From Providencia sp. (GTDB taxonomy: Bacteria > Pseudomonadota > Gammaproteobacteria > Enterobacterales > Enterobacteriaceae), in contig NZ_DOEH01000030.1 in the NCBI RefSeq assembly GCF_003533305.1, positions 14,213 to 78,212 on the forward strand: a stretch of DNA of 64,000 bases, read 5' to 3'. The notes below the pieces were generated by a model. The model had not been told where the DNA came from and did not search any database. It saw only the letters and a program-made list of their open reading frames with translations. How positions within the stretch are numbered: the first letter of the stretch is position 1; each line of letters opens with the position of its first letter. A program made the translations under genes and the position numbers. Below are positions 48,709-59,262 of the stretch, one piece after another.

Positions 48709-49610
48709 TTCACGGCTAATGAGATATTTTCTGCTAAATAACTTAATAAAAGCTGAACAGATGGCAATAGCCCTTTACGTGATGGGTATACCGCATGAAT
48801 AATATCTTCAGGGAAATGCCAGAGGGGTAATACCTCAACCAGCTCCCCCGAATTTAAATCTTTTTCTACCACACCATAAGGCAATCTTGCAATTCCGATC
48901 CCTTTTAACGCTGCTCGGTACAACGTCAACACATCGGTTGTGGCAAGTTTTGGTGTGAAGTGTTGAGTAAAACTCAATGCCTCACTATTTTTAAGCGTCA
49001 GTGTATAATTTTGCGAGTGCTCTGTATTAGCAAGTATTGGATAATCCACCAGCGCTTCAGGATCTTTTGGCGCACCTTGTTCACGAAAGAGCGATGGACT
49101 GGCCACTAATATTCTGCGTGAATACCCCAATACTTTCATCATCAACCCAGAGTCATCTAGCGGTAATGATCGCACCCGCAACGCTAAATCAAGACCTTCA
49201 CTAATCACATCAACAGGGCGGTTAACGGCTAAGATTTGAATATTAATATCAGGATACTTAACCATAAAATCAATAAGTAAATCATTAAGATAAACTTGCA
49301 ATAAAGCAACAGGGCACGATAACTTAATTGTTCCTTTAGGATGTGTTTGTACTGAACAAATAAGTTCATGCGCAATTTCCGCTTCATCCACTACATTTTT
49401 ACATTGTTGATAGAAAACTTGCCCAATTTCAGTGACATGAAATTGGCGAGTCGAGCGGTAAATCAATGATACTTTCAGTTTTTGCTCTAAGTCTGCAATA
49501 CGCCGACTGAGCTTTGATTTTGGTATCCCAAGAGCTAGTCCCGCTTGAGAAAAGCCACCATGCTCCACCACTTTCACATAATAATACAGATCGTTTAAAT
49601 CATATTGCAT
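48705..49610 (-). CDS. LysR-family transcriptional regulator
   Basis: A 301-residue LysR regulator of the CrgA/DsdC-like branch. The helix-turn-helix is at about residues 5-60 (VVEHGGFSQAGLALGIPKSK, LSRRIADLEQ), and the effector domain includes SCPVALLQVYLNDLLIDF and DLALRVRSLPLDD. Possible targets are the neighbouring pirin/hydrolase pair or the ABC transporter genes that begin 200 bp away on the other strand; the sequence does not decide between them. Confidence 0.92.
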   Translation of the reverse strand: MQYDLNDLYYYVKVVEHGGFSQAGLALGIPKSKLSRRIADLEQKLKVSLIYRSTRQFHVTEIGQVFYQQCKNVVDEAEIAHELICSVQTHPKGTIKLSCPVALLQVYLNDLLIDFMVKYPDINIQILAVNRPVDVISEGLDLALRVRSLPLDDSGLMMKVLGYSRRILVASPSLFREQGAPKDPEALVDYPILANTEHSQNYTLTLKNSEALSFTQHFTPKLATTDVLTLYRAALKGIGIARLPYGVVEKDLNSGELVEVLPLWHFPEDIIHAVYPSRKGLLPSVQLLLSYLAENISLAVK

Positions 49611-49810
49611 ACCGTTTTCTCACTTAAATACAACATAATGAAAAATGTTATAACTCTATATTACTTAAAAATTGGCAAAGCATCCCTAATCATCGATATT
49701 TCACTTTACCCTACCTGCTATCAAAACAAATAGTCCCGTTGTCAAAACAACTAAATCCCTATTACTAAAGGAAATAAACTACAGTAAAAGATTCTCTATG
49801 GAGGTTTGGT

Positions 49811-51508
49811 ATGTATCGCGCATTATGGGCATTATTTCGCCCTTACCGTTTTATTTTAGCTTTTGCCGTCATATTACAAGCGATAGCAGGCATCAGCTCA
49901 CTAATCCCTTGGATTGCCATCAGCCAAATCGCCGTTGCACCTATTGAGCAATATTATTATTGGATGATCATTGCCTTTATTGGTGGATTAATATGGTTAG
50001 TTGGCCAAACTCTTGCGCTCTACTTAACACATCAAACAGATAACCGCCTTTGCTACCATTTACGCCTAAAGCTACTGAATAAACTGGGTAAACTTCCATT
50101 AAATCATTTTACTCAGCATGGAAAAGACGGCGTTCAACAAGTTATTGAACGAGATGTTCGCGCACTCCACCAACTCACAGCACATGCCCCTGCCGATATT
50201 GTACAACTTATCGTTGTCCCCATCACCGCAGCTTTAATTTTATTATTTCAAAACGGCTTATTATTACTGTTTTGTTTGCTACCTCTAGCAACCTCTATTT
50301 ATTTGTTTAAAATGATGCAGTCGCCACGTTACCAAGCGCTATACAGCGCACGTAATGAAACGATAGCCCATCTTTATGAACATTATGCTGAACTGGCTGA
50401 TAACCCGTTACTCGCAAGGCAATTCCCGGAAAAATCAATTCAAAAAACGGTGACTCTAGCGCTGATTTCTTTTCAACAAGCTTTTGAACGTTGGATAAGT
50501 AAAATAGGTGCACTTAGCGCATTAACACAACTTGGTATTAGCACCACACTTCTCTCATTATGGGTAATTTTAGGGGCATGGATTCTCCCAGAACCCACGT
50601 CACTTGCTCAAATTATCTTATTCATACTCTTGATGCATAGCATAGCTGCGCCAGTTGCAGCAATGGGTCATGGCGGTGATGCACTCAATCTTGCAATTAG
50701 TGCATCACAACGAATTGAGCAATTACTTGAACTTCCTGAAATGCAGTACGGCGAAAAAACATTAAACGCCACAGCTTGTGATCTACAAATAGAGCATCTT
50801 AGTTATGCTTTTCAAGGTAAAATTTTATTATCAGATATTAACTTACACATAGAACAGGGTGAGTTTATTGCGATAGTCGGGCTATCTGGCGCGGGGAAAA
50901 GTACACTATTACAGTTAATGGCTCGTTTTCTAGACCCAACTCATGGCAATATATCCCTCAATAACAATCACTTTGGCACTGTTACTCTACCTCAATTATC
51001 ATTAAACGGGCTTAACCAACAAATCTCTATTGTGATGCAAAATACCCAACCGATACCTTGCTCACTACGTGATAATTTACAGCTTTTTTCGTCTCATAGT
51101 ACTACTGAGGATATTCATCATTACCTCGAAGCACTCAATTTATTACCGATATTGGCACAACACCCTAAAGACATCGATAGTATTGTGGGTACAGATATCA
51201 ATTTATCTGGTGGTGAAGCTCAACGATTAGCCATTGCCCGGACGTTACTTTCCCCCGCACCCATTTTGTTGTTCGATGAACCCACATCAGCACTTGATCC
51301 ACAAAATGCACAACGTGTTTTAACATTACTCGAAACCGATGAACGAACTCGAGTCCTCGTTACTCATGATTTAAATTGCTTAACTCGAGTCAATAAAGTG
51401 TTCTTATTAGATAACGGTGAATTAATTGCACAAGGAACGCATCAGCAGCTTTCTGAGCACTGTTTGCAATATCAGCAATTGCTAAGTGCTTTAGAGGAAA
51501 ATAAATGA
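49811..51508 (+). CDS. ABC half-transporter with fused permease and ATPase (YbtP/IrtA-like)
   Basis: A 565-residue type IV (exporter-fold) half transporter. Six membrane segments occupy about residues 1-300 (FILAFAVILQAIAGISSLIP, AALILLFQNGLLLLFCLLPL). The ATPase has Walker A GLSGAGKSTLL, signature LSGGEAQRLAIARTLL, Walker B ILLFDEPTSALD and the H-loop VLVTHD. Sequence character is closest to the YbtP/YbtQ and IrtA/IrtB siderophore-importing half-transporters, but no siderophore gene or Fur box is visible, so the substrate is open. It overlaps the next gene by 4 bp (ATGA). Confidence 0.85.
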   Translation: MYRALWALFRPYRFILAFAVILQAIAGISSLIPWIAISQIAVAPIEQYYYWMIIAFIGGLIWLVGQTLALYLTHQTDNRLCYHLRLKLLNKLGKLPLNHFTQHGKDGVQQVIERDVRALHQLTAHAPADIVQLIVVPITAALILLFQNGLLLLFCLLPLATSIYLFKMMQSPRYQALYSARNETIAHLYEHYAELADNPLLARQFPEKSIQKTVTLALISFQQAFERWISKIGALSALTQLGISTTLLSLWVILGAWILPEPTSLAQIILFILLMHSIAAPVAAMGHGGDALNLAISASQRIEQLLELPEMQYGEKTLNATACDLQIEHLSYAFQGKILLSDINLHIEQGEFIAIVGLSGAGKSTLLQLMARFLDPTHGNISLNNNHFGTVTLPQLSLNGLNQQISIVMQNTQPIPCSLRDNLQLFSSHSTTEDIHHYLEALNLLPILAQHPKDIDSIVGTDINLSGGEAQRLAIARTLLSPAPILLFDEPTSALDPQNAQRVLTLLETDERTRVLVTHDLNCLTRVNKVFLLDNGELIAQGTHQQLSEHCLQYQQLLSALEENK

Positions 51509-53154
51509 TTAAAACACTGTTATACAACGTTCGCGGCGCTATTGCTTGGATGACACTAGGTGCAATACTTGATGGGATAAGTGGTTTACTGCTGGCCTCG
51601 GTAATCCTCAATTGGTCAGCGGGTGATAATACCTCATTAATACTGCTCACCATAAGTAGTTTGGCAGCACTATCTGTTACTTTCATGGCAACACAAAAAG
51701 GCTATTTAGCAGGTGGCACGGTAATGCGCTATTTAACAGCTGCCCTAATTCGCCATTTACCACTATCATTAAAACCCGTCAAAGCTGCGAGTCATCTAAT
51801 ATCAGGTCCAGCCTCGCAAATCATGTCAGTCCCAGCACACTTATTACACCCGATCATCAGTGGTATCGTCACCCCCTTAACTGTCGTTATTGGCTTATTA
51901 ATTTATCAATTCGTCTTTGGCGGAATACTGTTACTTATTGGTGTAGCGCTGCTTTTTATATTGCGTTTTTGCGCCAAACAAATTGCTCGTGCGGAGCAAA
52001 AAGTTTATGTTTCTCAACAGGAAGTTATTAGTGCTCTTGATAATTTTGCAACCCACCAGCCTTTAATACGTCGTGCTGGAGTTAGCCAGAACCAACAAAA
52101 AAATCTAGAATTAGCGCTTAATAGCCAATATCACACCCAAAAACAGCTACAACGCCAAAGTCTTCCTTTTCATTTGTTGTTTTCATTATCGATTCAAATC
52201 ATTTTTATTGGTCTGTTTTGTGCTGGTGCTCTATCCATGATGGGTATTTTTTCAGTAAATAACACCACGCTTAGCCTGAATGTCTGGTTGGCGGGCATGC
52301 TATTACTTGCTCGTTTTATTGAACCGTTATGGCTATTGTCCCATTTAGACCAAGCCTTGCGCCAATCTAAAAAAGCCATAGCGCAAATAGAACAAGCCCT
52401 TAAAACAGACGAACTTTTTTTTCCGAAAGAATCTCGATATCCTGAAAGCAATCAAGTGAGTTGTCATGCGCTATCCCATTACAGCCACGATAAAAAAAGA
52501 ATTTTAAATAATATTACGTTAACGTTTAAAGAAAATGAATTGACCGCTATCGTCGGGCCATCAGGGGCGGGGAAAAGCACCTTATTAAGTTTATTAGCGC
52601 GTTTACAAGATCCCACTCAAGGCACTGTAAGCTACGGCAACATAGAAGTGACCCAGCTATCCCAACAAATACTTTGTGCAAAACGAGGTGTACTCTTTCA
52701 AGATAGCCGCCTATTTAGTGGCAGCTTACGGCAAAATTTATCTCTTCATATCAATAATATTGATGACCGACAGATAGCCATAATGCTATCAAGACTCAAC
52801 ATGGATGCAGATGATGAACTACTTGATAGTGATGTGGGAACCGGAGGTATGGCTCTTTCTGGTGGGCAAAGACAACGTTTATGTATCGCAAGGCTACTTT
52901 TAAGTCACCCTGATATTATTTTCATGGATGAACCGACCGCCAGCTTAGATTATATCAATACTGCTTCAGTTATTAATTTACTCAGCGAAGCTCATCAGCA
53001 AACTCGGATTATCGTTACTCATCAACCCATGTTTGCGCAACAAGCTAACCATATTATTTATATGGAAAATGGCAAGGTAATTGACCAAGGGTCGCATTAC
53101 GAACTTATGGATAGAAGCCCTTGGTATCAACAATTTATTCATCACAATACATGA
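51505..53154 (+). CDS. ABC half-transporter, partner of the previous gene (YbtQ/IrtB-like)
   Basis: A 549-residue second half-transporter. The membrane part is about residues 1-300, and the ATPase has Walker A GPSGAGKSTLLSLLARL, signature LSGGQRQRLCIARLLL, Walker B IIFMDEPTASLD and H-loop IIVTHQ. Translational coupling by the ATGA overlap shows that the two proteins form a heterodimer. The same two-gene layout occurs in ybtPQ and irtAB. It ends 17 bp before the convergent yiiM gene. Confidence 0.85.
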   Translation: MIKTLLYNVRGAIAWMTLGAILDGISGLLLASVILNWSAGDNTSLILLTISSLAALSVTFMATQKGYLAGGTVMRYLTAALIRHLPLSLKPVKAASHLISGPASQIMSVPAHLLHPIISGIVTPLTVVIGLLIYQFVFGGILLLIGVALLFILRFCAKQIARAEQKVYVSQQEVISALDNFATHQPLIRRAGVSQNQQKNLELALNSQYHTQKQLQRQSLPFHLLFSLSIQIIFIGLFCAGALSMMGIFSVNNTTLSLNVWLAGMLLLARFIEPLWLLSHLDQALRQSKKAIAQIEQALKTDELFFPKESRYPESNQVSCHALSHYSHDKKRILNNITLTFKENELTAIVGPSGAGKSTLLSLLARLQDPTQGTVSYGNIEVTQLSQQILCAKRGVLFQDSRLFSGSLRQNLSLHINNIDDRQIAIMLSRLNMDADDELLDSDVGTGGMALSGGQRQRLCIARLLLSHPDIIFMDEPTASLDYINTASVINLLSEAHQQTRIIVTHQPMFAQQANHIIYMENGKVIDQGSHYELMDRSPWYQQFIHHNT

Positions 53155-53171
53155 ACAGTATATGAATTATA

Positions 53172-53852
53172 TTAGCCACGTTTACCAAATAAACGATGGC
53201 TAAATTCTTCAATACAGCGATTATCCAAACGATTTTGCATAGTTAAACTCCAACTTGCCGATAACCCAGCCGCACTGAGAAGGCGACGATACAGCTCTTC
53301 ATCATAAGGCGCATGGAACGCTATCATAATCGCTTCTTGTACCGAAATATCACTATTACGACTCAATAACTTCAAGGGTGTGCTTGCGCTAACACTACCG
53401 GTTTTAATCACTCGGTATAACCAACCACATCGCCCAGTTTCTTGCATCACTTGGGCAAAATTTTCGATCCCCGTTAAGCCATTAAGTTTATAACAAGGGG
53501 AACGGGGCTGGGTCACTTGAATACGGGCATCACCCCAAGCAAATATATCACCAATAAATACACTTTCTTCTGTCATACCTTCTGTTGATATATTTTCACC
53601 AAAAGCAGGTGGGATAAATAACTCTTCCTGTTCAGGGTAAGCGTTTAACCACAAAGCATAGTGTTCTCTTGGATAATGGCACAATGCTCTATCGGGACCA
53701 CCATGAAAACGTTTTTCCGCCTGCTCATCACCTTCAAGCCCCATTTGTCCTAACGACAATAAGCCATCCGCTTCTCGCTTATAAATAGCGCTTTGACCAC
53801 AAGATTGCGTTGATTGAATTTTGCCGATAAATACTTGAGGAAGGAATTGCAT
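53172..53852 (-). CDS. yiiM: MOSC-domain protein YiiM
   Basis: A 226-residue MOSC-domain protein. GLEGDEQAEKRFHGGPDRAL and the molybdenum-cofactor cysteine region PRSPCYKLNGL are present. E. coli YiiM is a molybdoenzyme that reduces N-hydroxylated bases such as 6-hydroxylaminopurine. It lies just downstream of sodA on the same strand, the same neighbourhood as in E. coli. Confidence 0.93.
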   Translation of the reverse strand: MQFLPQVFIGKIQSTQSCGQSAIYKREADGLLSLGQMGLEGDEQAEKRFHGGPDRALCHYPREHYALWLNAYPEQEELFIPPAFGENISTEGMTEESVFIGDIFAWGDARIQVTQPRSPCYKLNGLTGIENFAQVMQETGRCGWLYRVIKTGSVSASTPLKLLSRNSDISVQEAIMIAFHAPYDEELYRRLLSAAGLSASWSLTMQNRLDNRCIEEFSHRLFGKRG

Positions 53853-53933
53853 TGGCTTTAGTCTCTATTTAGGTCAGCACAAAGGGCTTCCATCATAAAG
53901 AATGCGATGAGATATAACAATAATTGACCAAAT

Positions 53934-53967
53934 TAAAACAGGCATGATTTGGTTTAAATCATGCCTG
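53934..53967 (-). terminator. Rho-independent terminator of sodA
   Basis: CAGGCATGATTT (53939-53950) pairs with AAATCATGCCTG (53956-53967), followed on the minus strand by TTTTAATTT. It separates sodA from yiiM. Confidence 0.85.
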
Positions 53968-53996
53968 CAAAATTATTCAATTAAAATTGAACAAAA

Positions 53997-54623
53997 TTAT
54001 TTAGTTTTTCCTGCAAAACGTTTTGCAGCTTCATCCCAATTCACTACTGACCAGAAGGCCTTAATGTAGTCAGGACGGCGATTTTGGAATTTCAGGTAAT
54101 ATGCATGTTCCCATACATCTAAACCAATGATTGGATAACCTGATACACCAGAAATAGCTTCACCCATAATCGGGCTGTCTTGGTTAGCAGTTGATACAAC
54201 AGCTAATTTGCCGTCATCTTTAAGTACTAGCCATGCCCAACCAGAACCAAAACGTGTTGCAGCAGCTTTCTCAAATGTCTCTTTGAATGCATCTACGCTA
54301 CCGAAATCACGCTCAATCGCAGCTTTCAATTCGCCATTTAATTCAGTACCTAATTTCAAACCATCCCAGAAGAAAGTGTGGTTTGAATGGCCGCCTGCGT
54401 TATTACGTACAAAAGTACGTTGATCAGCAGGGATTTGATCCAATTTTTGAATCAATACATTAATATCTAAACCTGCTAATTCAGGTAATTTTTCTAATGC
54501 TGTATTGGTATTTGTAACATAAGTCTGGTGATGCTTTGTATGGTGGATTTCCATAGTTTGTTTGTCAAAATGAGGTTCCAGCGCATCATAAGCATAAGGT
54601 AAAGCAGGTAATGTATAACTCAT
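53997..54623 (-). CDS. sodA: Manganese superoxide dismutase
   Basis: A 208-residue cytosolic Mn/Fe-family SOD. Metal ligands are visible as [12 protein letters not shown] (His 27 region), [13 protein letters not shown] (His 82 region) and the signature DVWEHAYY (Asp and His near residues 168-172). The GG-type residues around the second shell fit the manganese form. The promoter region upstream carries a 17-of-19 Fur box, as expected for sodA. Confidence 0.97.
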   Translation of the reverse strand: MSYTLPALPYAYDALEPHFDKQTMEIHHTKHHQTYVTNTNTALEKLPELAGLDINVLIQKLDQIPADQRTFVRNNAGGHSNHTFFWDGLKLGTELNGELKAAIERDFGSVDAFKETFEKAAATRFGSGWAWLVLKDDGKLAVVSTANQDSPIMGEAISGVSGYPIIGLDVWEHAYYLKFQNRRPDYIKAFWSVVNWDEAAKRFAGKTK

Positions 54624-55099
54624 ATTATTGTCTCCAGTGACTTATTAATATTTTCCCGTCTTACTCCAAGTTGCAGCTTACCTGTAACTCGAACTATTTT
54701 GGGTACATACCCTTAACTTCTCATTTTCAACACAAGGCTAATAGGGTATGCACTTACGTAATTACGCATCTTGTGAATTAGTACCATTATAGTTATTTTA
54801 CTGTTAATGAAAATCATTATCAAATCCATAATAATTTTGTGGTCTTTCTCATCCGCTATCATTACTCTCTAATTCAGTAACAAATACCAATACACCAGCT
54901 ATTTCATTTTCTTTACAACCAGATAATCTGATATTTTCAGCATTTAACTTCAGATTTGCATTTAGCATCAAATGATAATCCTGAAAATCTGATTACAATT
55001 AATACGTGATCTTCCGCTCAAAAGAAAAACAAATATCTATTTTTCTCTTTAGTTAACTATTTTTTGACATAGTATTAACATCTGCAAGGAGATAATAAT
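54624..55099. other. sodA/acs divergent intergenic region
   Basis: About 475 bp between the divergent genes. Apart from the Fur box at 54803 it must hold the acs promoter region, which in E. coli is controlled by CRP, FIS and IHF. I see no clear CRP site by eye. Confidence 0.5.
54803..54821 (-). promoter_or_regulatory. Fur box upstream of sodA
   Basis: GTTAATGAAAATCATTATC matches the 19-bp Fur consensus at 17 positions. It lies about 180 bp before the sodA start. Fur repression of sodA is known in E. coli. Confidence 0.8.
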
Positions 55100-57055
55100 A
55101 TGACTCAAATAACTAAACATCCAGTTCCTACTGCAATTGCTAAAAATGCCCTAATAAACGAACAACAGTACAACGATGAGTACCAACGCTCGATTCAAGA
55201 CCCTGAAGGATTTTGGGGCGAAAAAGGAAAAATCGTTAATTGGATAAAACCGTATACCCGTGTCAAAAACACCTCTTTCGACCCCGGACATATTGATATC
55301 CGTTGGTTTGAAGATGGTACTTTAAACTTAAGCGCTAACTGCTTGGATCGCCATCTGGCTGAAAAAGGTGACCAAACAGCGATTATTTGGGAAGGTGATG
55401 ACCCATTATCATCAAAACATGTCACTTATCGCGAACTACATCATGATGTTAGTCAGTTTGCGAATGTATTAAAAAAATACGGTATCCGTAAAGGTGATGT
55501 CGTCGCTATTTATATGCCAATGGTTGTTGAAGCTGCTGTTGCAATGCTGGCTTGTGCACGTATTGGAGCTATCCATACTGTCATTTTTGCAGGTTTTTCA
55601 CCAGAAGCGGTATCAGGCAGAGTCATCGACTGTAAAGCTAAGCTTATCATCACGTCTGACGAAGGGCTGCGCGCAGGTCGTGCAATCCCGTTAAAGAAAA
55701 ATGTTGATGATGCCCTCACAAACCCACAAGTTACCACGGTTTCAAATGTTATCGTTTACCGCCGTACAGGAAACTCACCAAGCTGGGTTGAAGGCCGTGA
55801 CCTATGGTGGCATGACATTATTCAAGGTGTCAGTGCAGACTGCCCACCAGAAGAAATGAATGCAGAAGACCCTCTGTTTATCCTCTACACTTCTGGCTCT
55901 ACAGGCAAACCTAAAGGTGTATTACACACCACGGGTGGCTATCTGGTCTATGCAACATTAACATTCAAGTATACCTTTGATTATCACTCAGGTGAGGTTT
56001 ACTGGTGTACAGCTGATGTCGGCTGGGTCACAGGTCACAGCTACCTACTGTATGGCCCATTATCAAATGGCGCTAAAACAGTGATGTTTGAGGGTGTACC
56101 TAATTACCCTTCAGTCAATCGCATGTGCCAGATTGTAGATAAACACCAAGTTAATATTCTTTATACTGCGCCAACCGCTATTCGAGCCCTTATGGCCGAA
56201 GGTGATAAAGCGATTGAAGGAACAGACCGTAGTTCACTGCGTATCCTCGGTTCCGTTGGCGAACCAATCAACCCAGAAGCTTGGGAATGGTTCTATAAAA
56301 AGATTGGTGATAGCCGCTGCCCTGTCGTTGATACATGGTGGCAAACTGAAACTGGTGGCTTCATGATAACCCCACTACCGGGTGCCACCATGCTAAAACC
56401 GGGTTCAGCTACCTTACCTTTCTTTGGTGTTCGACCAGCTATTGTCGATAACCTCGGAGAACCGCTAGAAGGTGCGGCAGAGGGTAACCTCGTCATCATT
56501 GATTCATGGCCAGGTCAAGCGCGTACCTTATTTGGTGACCATGACAGATTCGAACAAACTTACTTCTCTACCTTTAAGGGAATGTATTTTAGTGGTGATG
56601 GTGCTCGTCGTGATGAAGATGGCTACTTCTGGATAACTGGGCGTGTGGACGATGTATTAAATATATCAGGACACCGCTTAGGGACTGCGGAAATAGAATC
56701 TGCTCTCGTTTCACATCCAAAAGTTGCTGAAGCCGCAGTTGTTGGTATTCCTCATAATATCAAAGGGCAAGCTATCTATGCTTATGTCACTTTAATATCA
56801 GGAACAGAACCTTCCGCCGAACTCTATACCGAAGTTCGTAATTGGGTGCGCAAAGAGATAGGCCCAATTGCAACACCTGATGTTCTACACTGGACTGACT
56901 CTTTGCCTAAGACTCGCTCCGGCAAAATTATGCGCCGTATCCTACGTAAAATTGCATCAGGAGATACCAGTAATTTCGGAGATACCTCCACGCTGGCAGA
57001 TCCGGGTGTAGTCGAAAAACTACTCGAAGAAAAACAATCAATGAGTATGTCATAA
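55100..57055 (+). CDS. acs: Acetyl-CoA synthetase
   Basis: A 651-residue enzyme that makes acetyl-CoA from acetate, ATP and CoA through acetyl-AMP. The AMP-binding loop is [13 protein letters not shown] (about residues 263-275), followed by [10 protein letters not shown] and [20 protein letters not shown]. The C-terminal domain has the acetylation-controlled lysine at 609 in [17 protein letters not shown] precedes the ATG. It begins the acs-yjcH-actP acetate operon. Confidence 0.98.
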   Translation: MTQITKHPVPTAIAKNALINEQQYNDEYQRSIQDPEGFWGEKGKIVNWIKPYTRVKNTSFDPGHIDIRWFEDGTLNLSANCLDRHLAEKGDQTAIIWEGDDPLSSKHVTYRELHHDVSQFANVLKKYGIRKGDVVAIYMPMVVEAAVAMLACARIGAIHTVIFAGFSPEAVSGRVIDCKAKLIITSDEGLRAGRAIPLKKNVDDALTNPQVTTVSNVIVYRRTGNSPSWVEGRDLWWHDIIQGVSADCPPEEMNAEDPLFILYTSGSTGKPKGVLHTTGGYLVYATLTFKYTFDYHSGEVYWCTADVGWVTGHSYLLYGPLSNGAKTVMFEGVPNYPSVNRMCQIVDKHQVNILYTAPTAIRALMAEGDKAIEGTDRSSLRILGSVGEPINPEAWEWFYKKIGDSRCPVVDTWWQTETGGFMITPLPGATMLKPGSATLPFFGVRPAIVDNLGEPLEGAAEGNLVIIDSWPGQARTLFGDHDRFEQTYFSTFKGMYFSGDGARRDEDGYFWITGRVDDVLNISGHRLGTAEIESALVSHPKVAEAAVVGIPHNIKGQAIYAYVTLISGTEPSAELYTEVRNWVRKEIGPIATPDVLHWTDSLPKTRSGKIMRRILRKIASGDTSNFGDTSTLADPGVVEKLLEEKQSMSMS

Positions 57056-57106
57056 CGCCAAAAGGCCAACTCATAGAGGCGGCCTTACATACATCCCAAC
57101 AAGATG

Positions 57107-57233
57107 GTTTACTCTAAATAATTCGAGGCGCAGCTAGGCGACAAGCGAACGAATCACGAGGAGCATACACAAGTATGTGACTCGTGTGAGTGAGCGCAGC
57201 CAACAAAGCTGCAACTTGAAGTATAACGAGTAT
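57107..57233. repeat. Palindromic intergenic repeat (MITE-like, about 125 bp)
   Basis: The segment between acs and yjcH has near-symmetrical ends (ACTCTAAATAATTCGAGGCG and, inverted, ATACTCGTTATACTTCAAG) and a strong central dyad: CACGAG with CTCGTG and inside it CATAC with GTATG (57155-57186). GCAGCTAGGCGACAAG and GAGTGAGCGCAGCCAAC are segments I recall from an abundant intergenic element of Morganellaceae and related enterics. It has no coding capacity and would form a long hairpin in the acs-yjcH-actP mRNA. Only one copy is seen in this window. Confidence 0.7.
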
Positions 57234-57250
57234 AACAGAGGAGAACTCTG

Positions 57251-57562
57251 ATGAATGCTACTGCTTACGAAAAGGTAGAGAATAACCCTCGCTTTAAAGA
57301 ACTGGTTAGAAAACGTAGTCGCTTTTCATGGCTATTATCAGCAATAACGCTAGCGCTATATGTTAGCTTTATTTTCCTCATCGCATTCGACCCAAGTTGG
57401 CTTGGCACACCTATAGCCGAAGGTTCTTATATCACAAGAGGCATTCCTGTCGGTGTTGGCCTCATTGTTATCTCTTTTGTCCTAACTGGGATCTACGTAA
57501 TTCGAGCAAACGGTGAATTTGACCGCTTAACAGCTGAAATTTTACAAGAGGTAGAAAAATGA
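57251..57562 (+). CDS. yjcH: Inner-membrane protein YjcH (DUF485)
   Basis: A 103-residue DUF485 protein with two membrane segments ([19 protein letters not shown] and [20 protein letters not shown]) and the family pattern [16 protein letters not shown]. It is always found beside actP-type acetate symporters; its role is unproven, perhaps assembly or regulation of the symporter. GAGGAG precedes the ATG, and its stop overlaps actP by 4 bp. Confidence 0.95.
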   Translation: MNATAYEKVENNPRFKELVRKRSRFSWLLSAITLALYVSFIFLIAFDPSWLGTPIAEGSYITRGIPVGVGLIVISFVLTGIYVIRANGEFDRLTAEILQEVEK

Positions 57563-59208
57563 AAGTCTTCCCCTCTCTCGCTCTCTTTTTCACCTCATCA
57601 ATCGCATCAGCAGATGCGTTAACCGGAGATGTTGAGCGCCAACCTGTTAATATTCAAGCAATCATAATGTTTTTATTGTTCGTCGGTTTTACGCTTTATA
57701 TCACCTATTGGGCATCAAAAAGAACACGTTCGCGCTCTGATTACTATACCGCTGGTGGGAAAATAACAGGATTTCAAAATGGTATGGCTATTGCGGGGGA
57801 TTTTATGTCTGCCGCTTCATTCCTAGGTATTTCCGCACTGGTTTATACCTCAGGATACGATGGACTTATTTACTCCATTGGCTTTTTAATCGGCTGGCCT
57901 ATTATCTTATTTCTCATCGCTGAGCGTTTACGTAACCTTGGCCGTTATACCTTTGCTGACGTAGCTTCATATCGATTAAAACAAAGGCCTATACGCATAC
58001 TATCTGCGGTAGGGTCATTGGTTGTTGTCGCACTCTACTTAATTGCTCAGATGGTTGGAGCTGGAAAGCTAATCGAATTACTGTTTGGCCTAAATTATCA
58101 TGTGGCTGTCGTTATCGTTGGCTTTCTAATGGTGCTATATGTTTTGTTTGGTGGAATGTTAGCCACTACATGGGTGCAAATCATTAAAGCAATATTATTG
58201 CTAGCCGGTGCGACATTTATGGCAGTCATGGTCATGAAACATGTCGGCTTTAACTTTAATACCCTGTTTAAAGAAGCTGTTGCGGTTCATAAAAATGGTA
58301 TCGCCATTATGAGTCCAGGAGGATTAGTTTCAGATCCTATCTCGGCGCTATCTCTTGGTTTAGCTCTTATGTTTGGTACTGCGGGTTTACCACATATCAT
58401 CATGCGATTCTTCACTGTGAGCGATGCAAAAGAAGCACGTAAGAGTGTATTTTATGCAACTGGGTTTATCGGTTACTTCTACATATTAACCTTCATTATT
58501 GGTTTCGGTGCTATTGTGCTTGTCGGTTCAAACCCGGCCTTTAAAGATGCAGCCGGCGCATTAATTGGTGGAACAAATATGGCCGCAGTACATCTTGCAG
58601 ATGCGGTTGGTGGTAACTTCTTCTTAGGTTTCATTTCTGCCGTTGCTTTTGCCACAATACTCGCCGTTGTCGCAGGACTCACACTTGCCGGTGCTTCTGC
58701 GGTATCTCATGACCTTTACGCTATGGCAATGAAAAATGGTAAAGCAAATGAAAAAGATGAGCTCCGAGTGTCTAAAATTACCGTTGTTATTTTAGGCTTT
58801 GTTGCAATCGGTCTGGGTATTTTATTTGAAAAACAAAATATCGCCTTCATGGTTGGATTAGCATTCTCAATTGCAGCTAGCTGCAACTTCCCAATTATTT
58901 TACTTTCAATGTATTGGCGCAAGCTGACAACACGAGGTGCATTAGCGGGTGGTTGGTTAGGCCTGTTAACAGCGGTTGTTTTGATGATCTTAGGACCCAC
59001 AATTTGGGTTGGTATTTTGCATCATGATAAACCTATTTACCCATATGAGTATCCTGCATTATTCTCAATGATCGTCGCATTCACAGCTTCATGGCTGTTC
59101 TCTGTGACTGATAATTCAGAACAAGGAAGAATGGAAAAAGAACGCTTCAGAGAGCAATTTGTTCGTTCTCAAATTGGTTTAGGTATCGAGAAGGGAAAAT
59201 CACACTAA
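57559..59208 (+). CDS. actP: Cation/acetate symporter ActP
   Basis: A 549-residue sodium:solute symporter family protein with an N-terminal signal-like segment and about 13 membrane spans. Family features include [40 protein letters not shown] and [20 protein letters not shown]. It imports acetate and glycolate for the Acs enzyme encoded upstream. The ATGA overlap with yjcH shows coupling. A strong terminator follows. Confidence 0.97.
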   Translation: MKVFPSLALFFTSSIASADALTGDVERQPVNIQAIIMFLLFVGFTLYITYWASKRTRSRSDYYTAGGKITGFQNGMAIAGDFMSAASFLGISALVYTSGYDGLIYSIGFLIGWPIILFLIAERLRNLGRYTFADVASYRLKQRPIRILSAVGSLVVVALYLIAQMVGAGKLIELLFGLNYHVAVVIVGFLMVLYVLFGGMLATTWVQIIKAILLLAGATFMAVMVMKHVGFNFNTLFKEAVAVHKNGIAIMSPGGLVSDPISALSLGLALMFGTAGLPHIIMRFFTVSDAKEARKSVFYATGFIGYFYILTFIIGFGAIVLVGSNPAFKDAAGALIGGTNMAAVHLADAVGGNFFLGFISAVAFATILAVVAGLTLAGASAVSHDLYAMAMKNGKANEKDELRVSKITVVILGFVAIGLGILFEKQNIAFMVGLAFSIAASCNFPIILLSMYWRKLTTRGALAGGWLGLLTAVVLMILGPTIWVGILHHDKPIYPYEYPALFSMIVAFTASWLFSVTDNSEQGRMEKERFREQFVRSQIGLGIEKGKSH

Positions 59209-59230
59209 AAATTATTTTCCTCATACTCTT

Positions 59231-59262
59231 AAAAAACGACTCAATGAGTCGTTTTTTTATTT
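59231..59262 (+). terminator. Rho-independent terminator of acs-yjcH-actP
   Basis: AACGACTC (59235-59242) pairs with GAGTCGTT (59246-59253) and is followed by a T-run. Confidence 0.9.
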
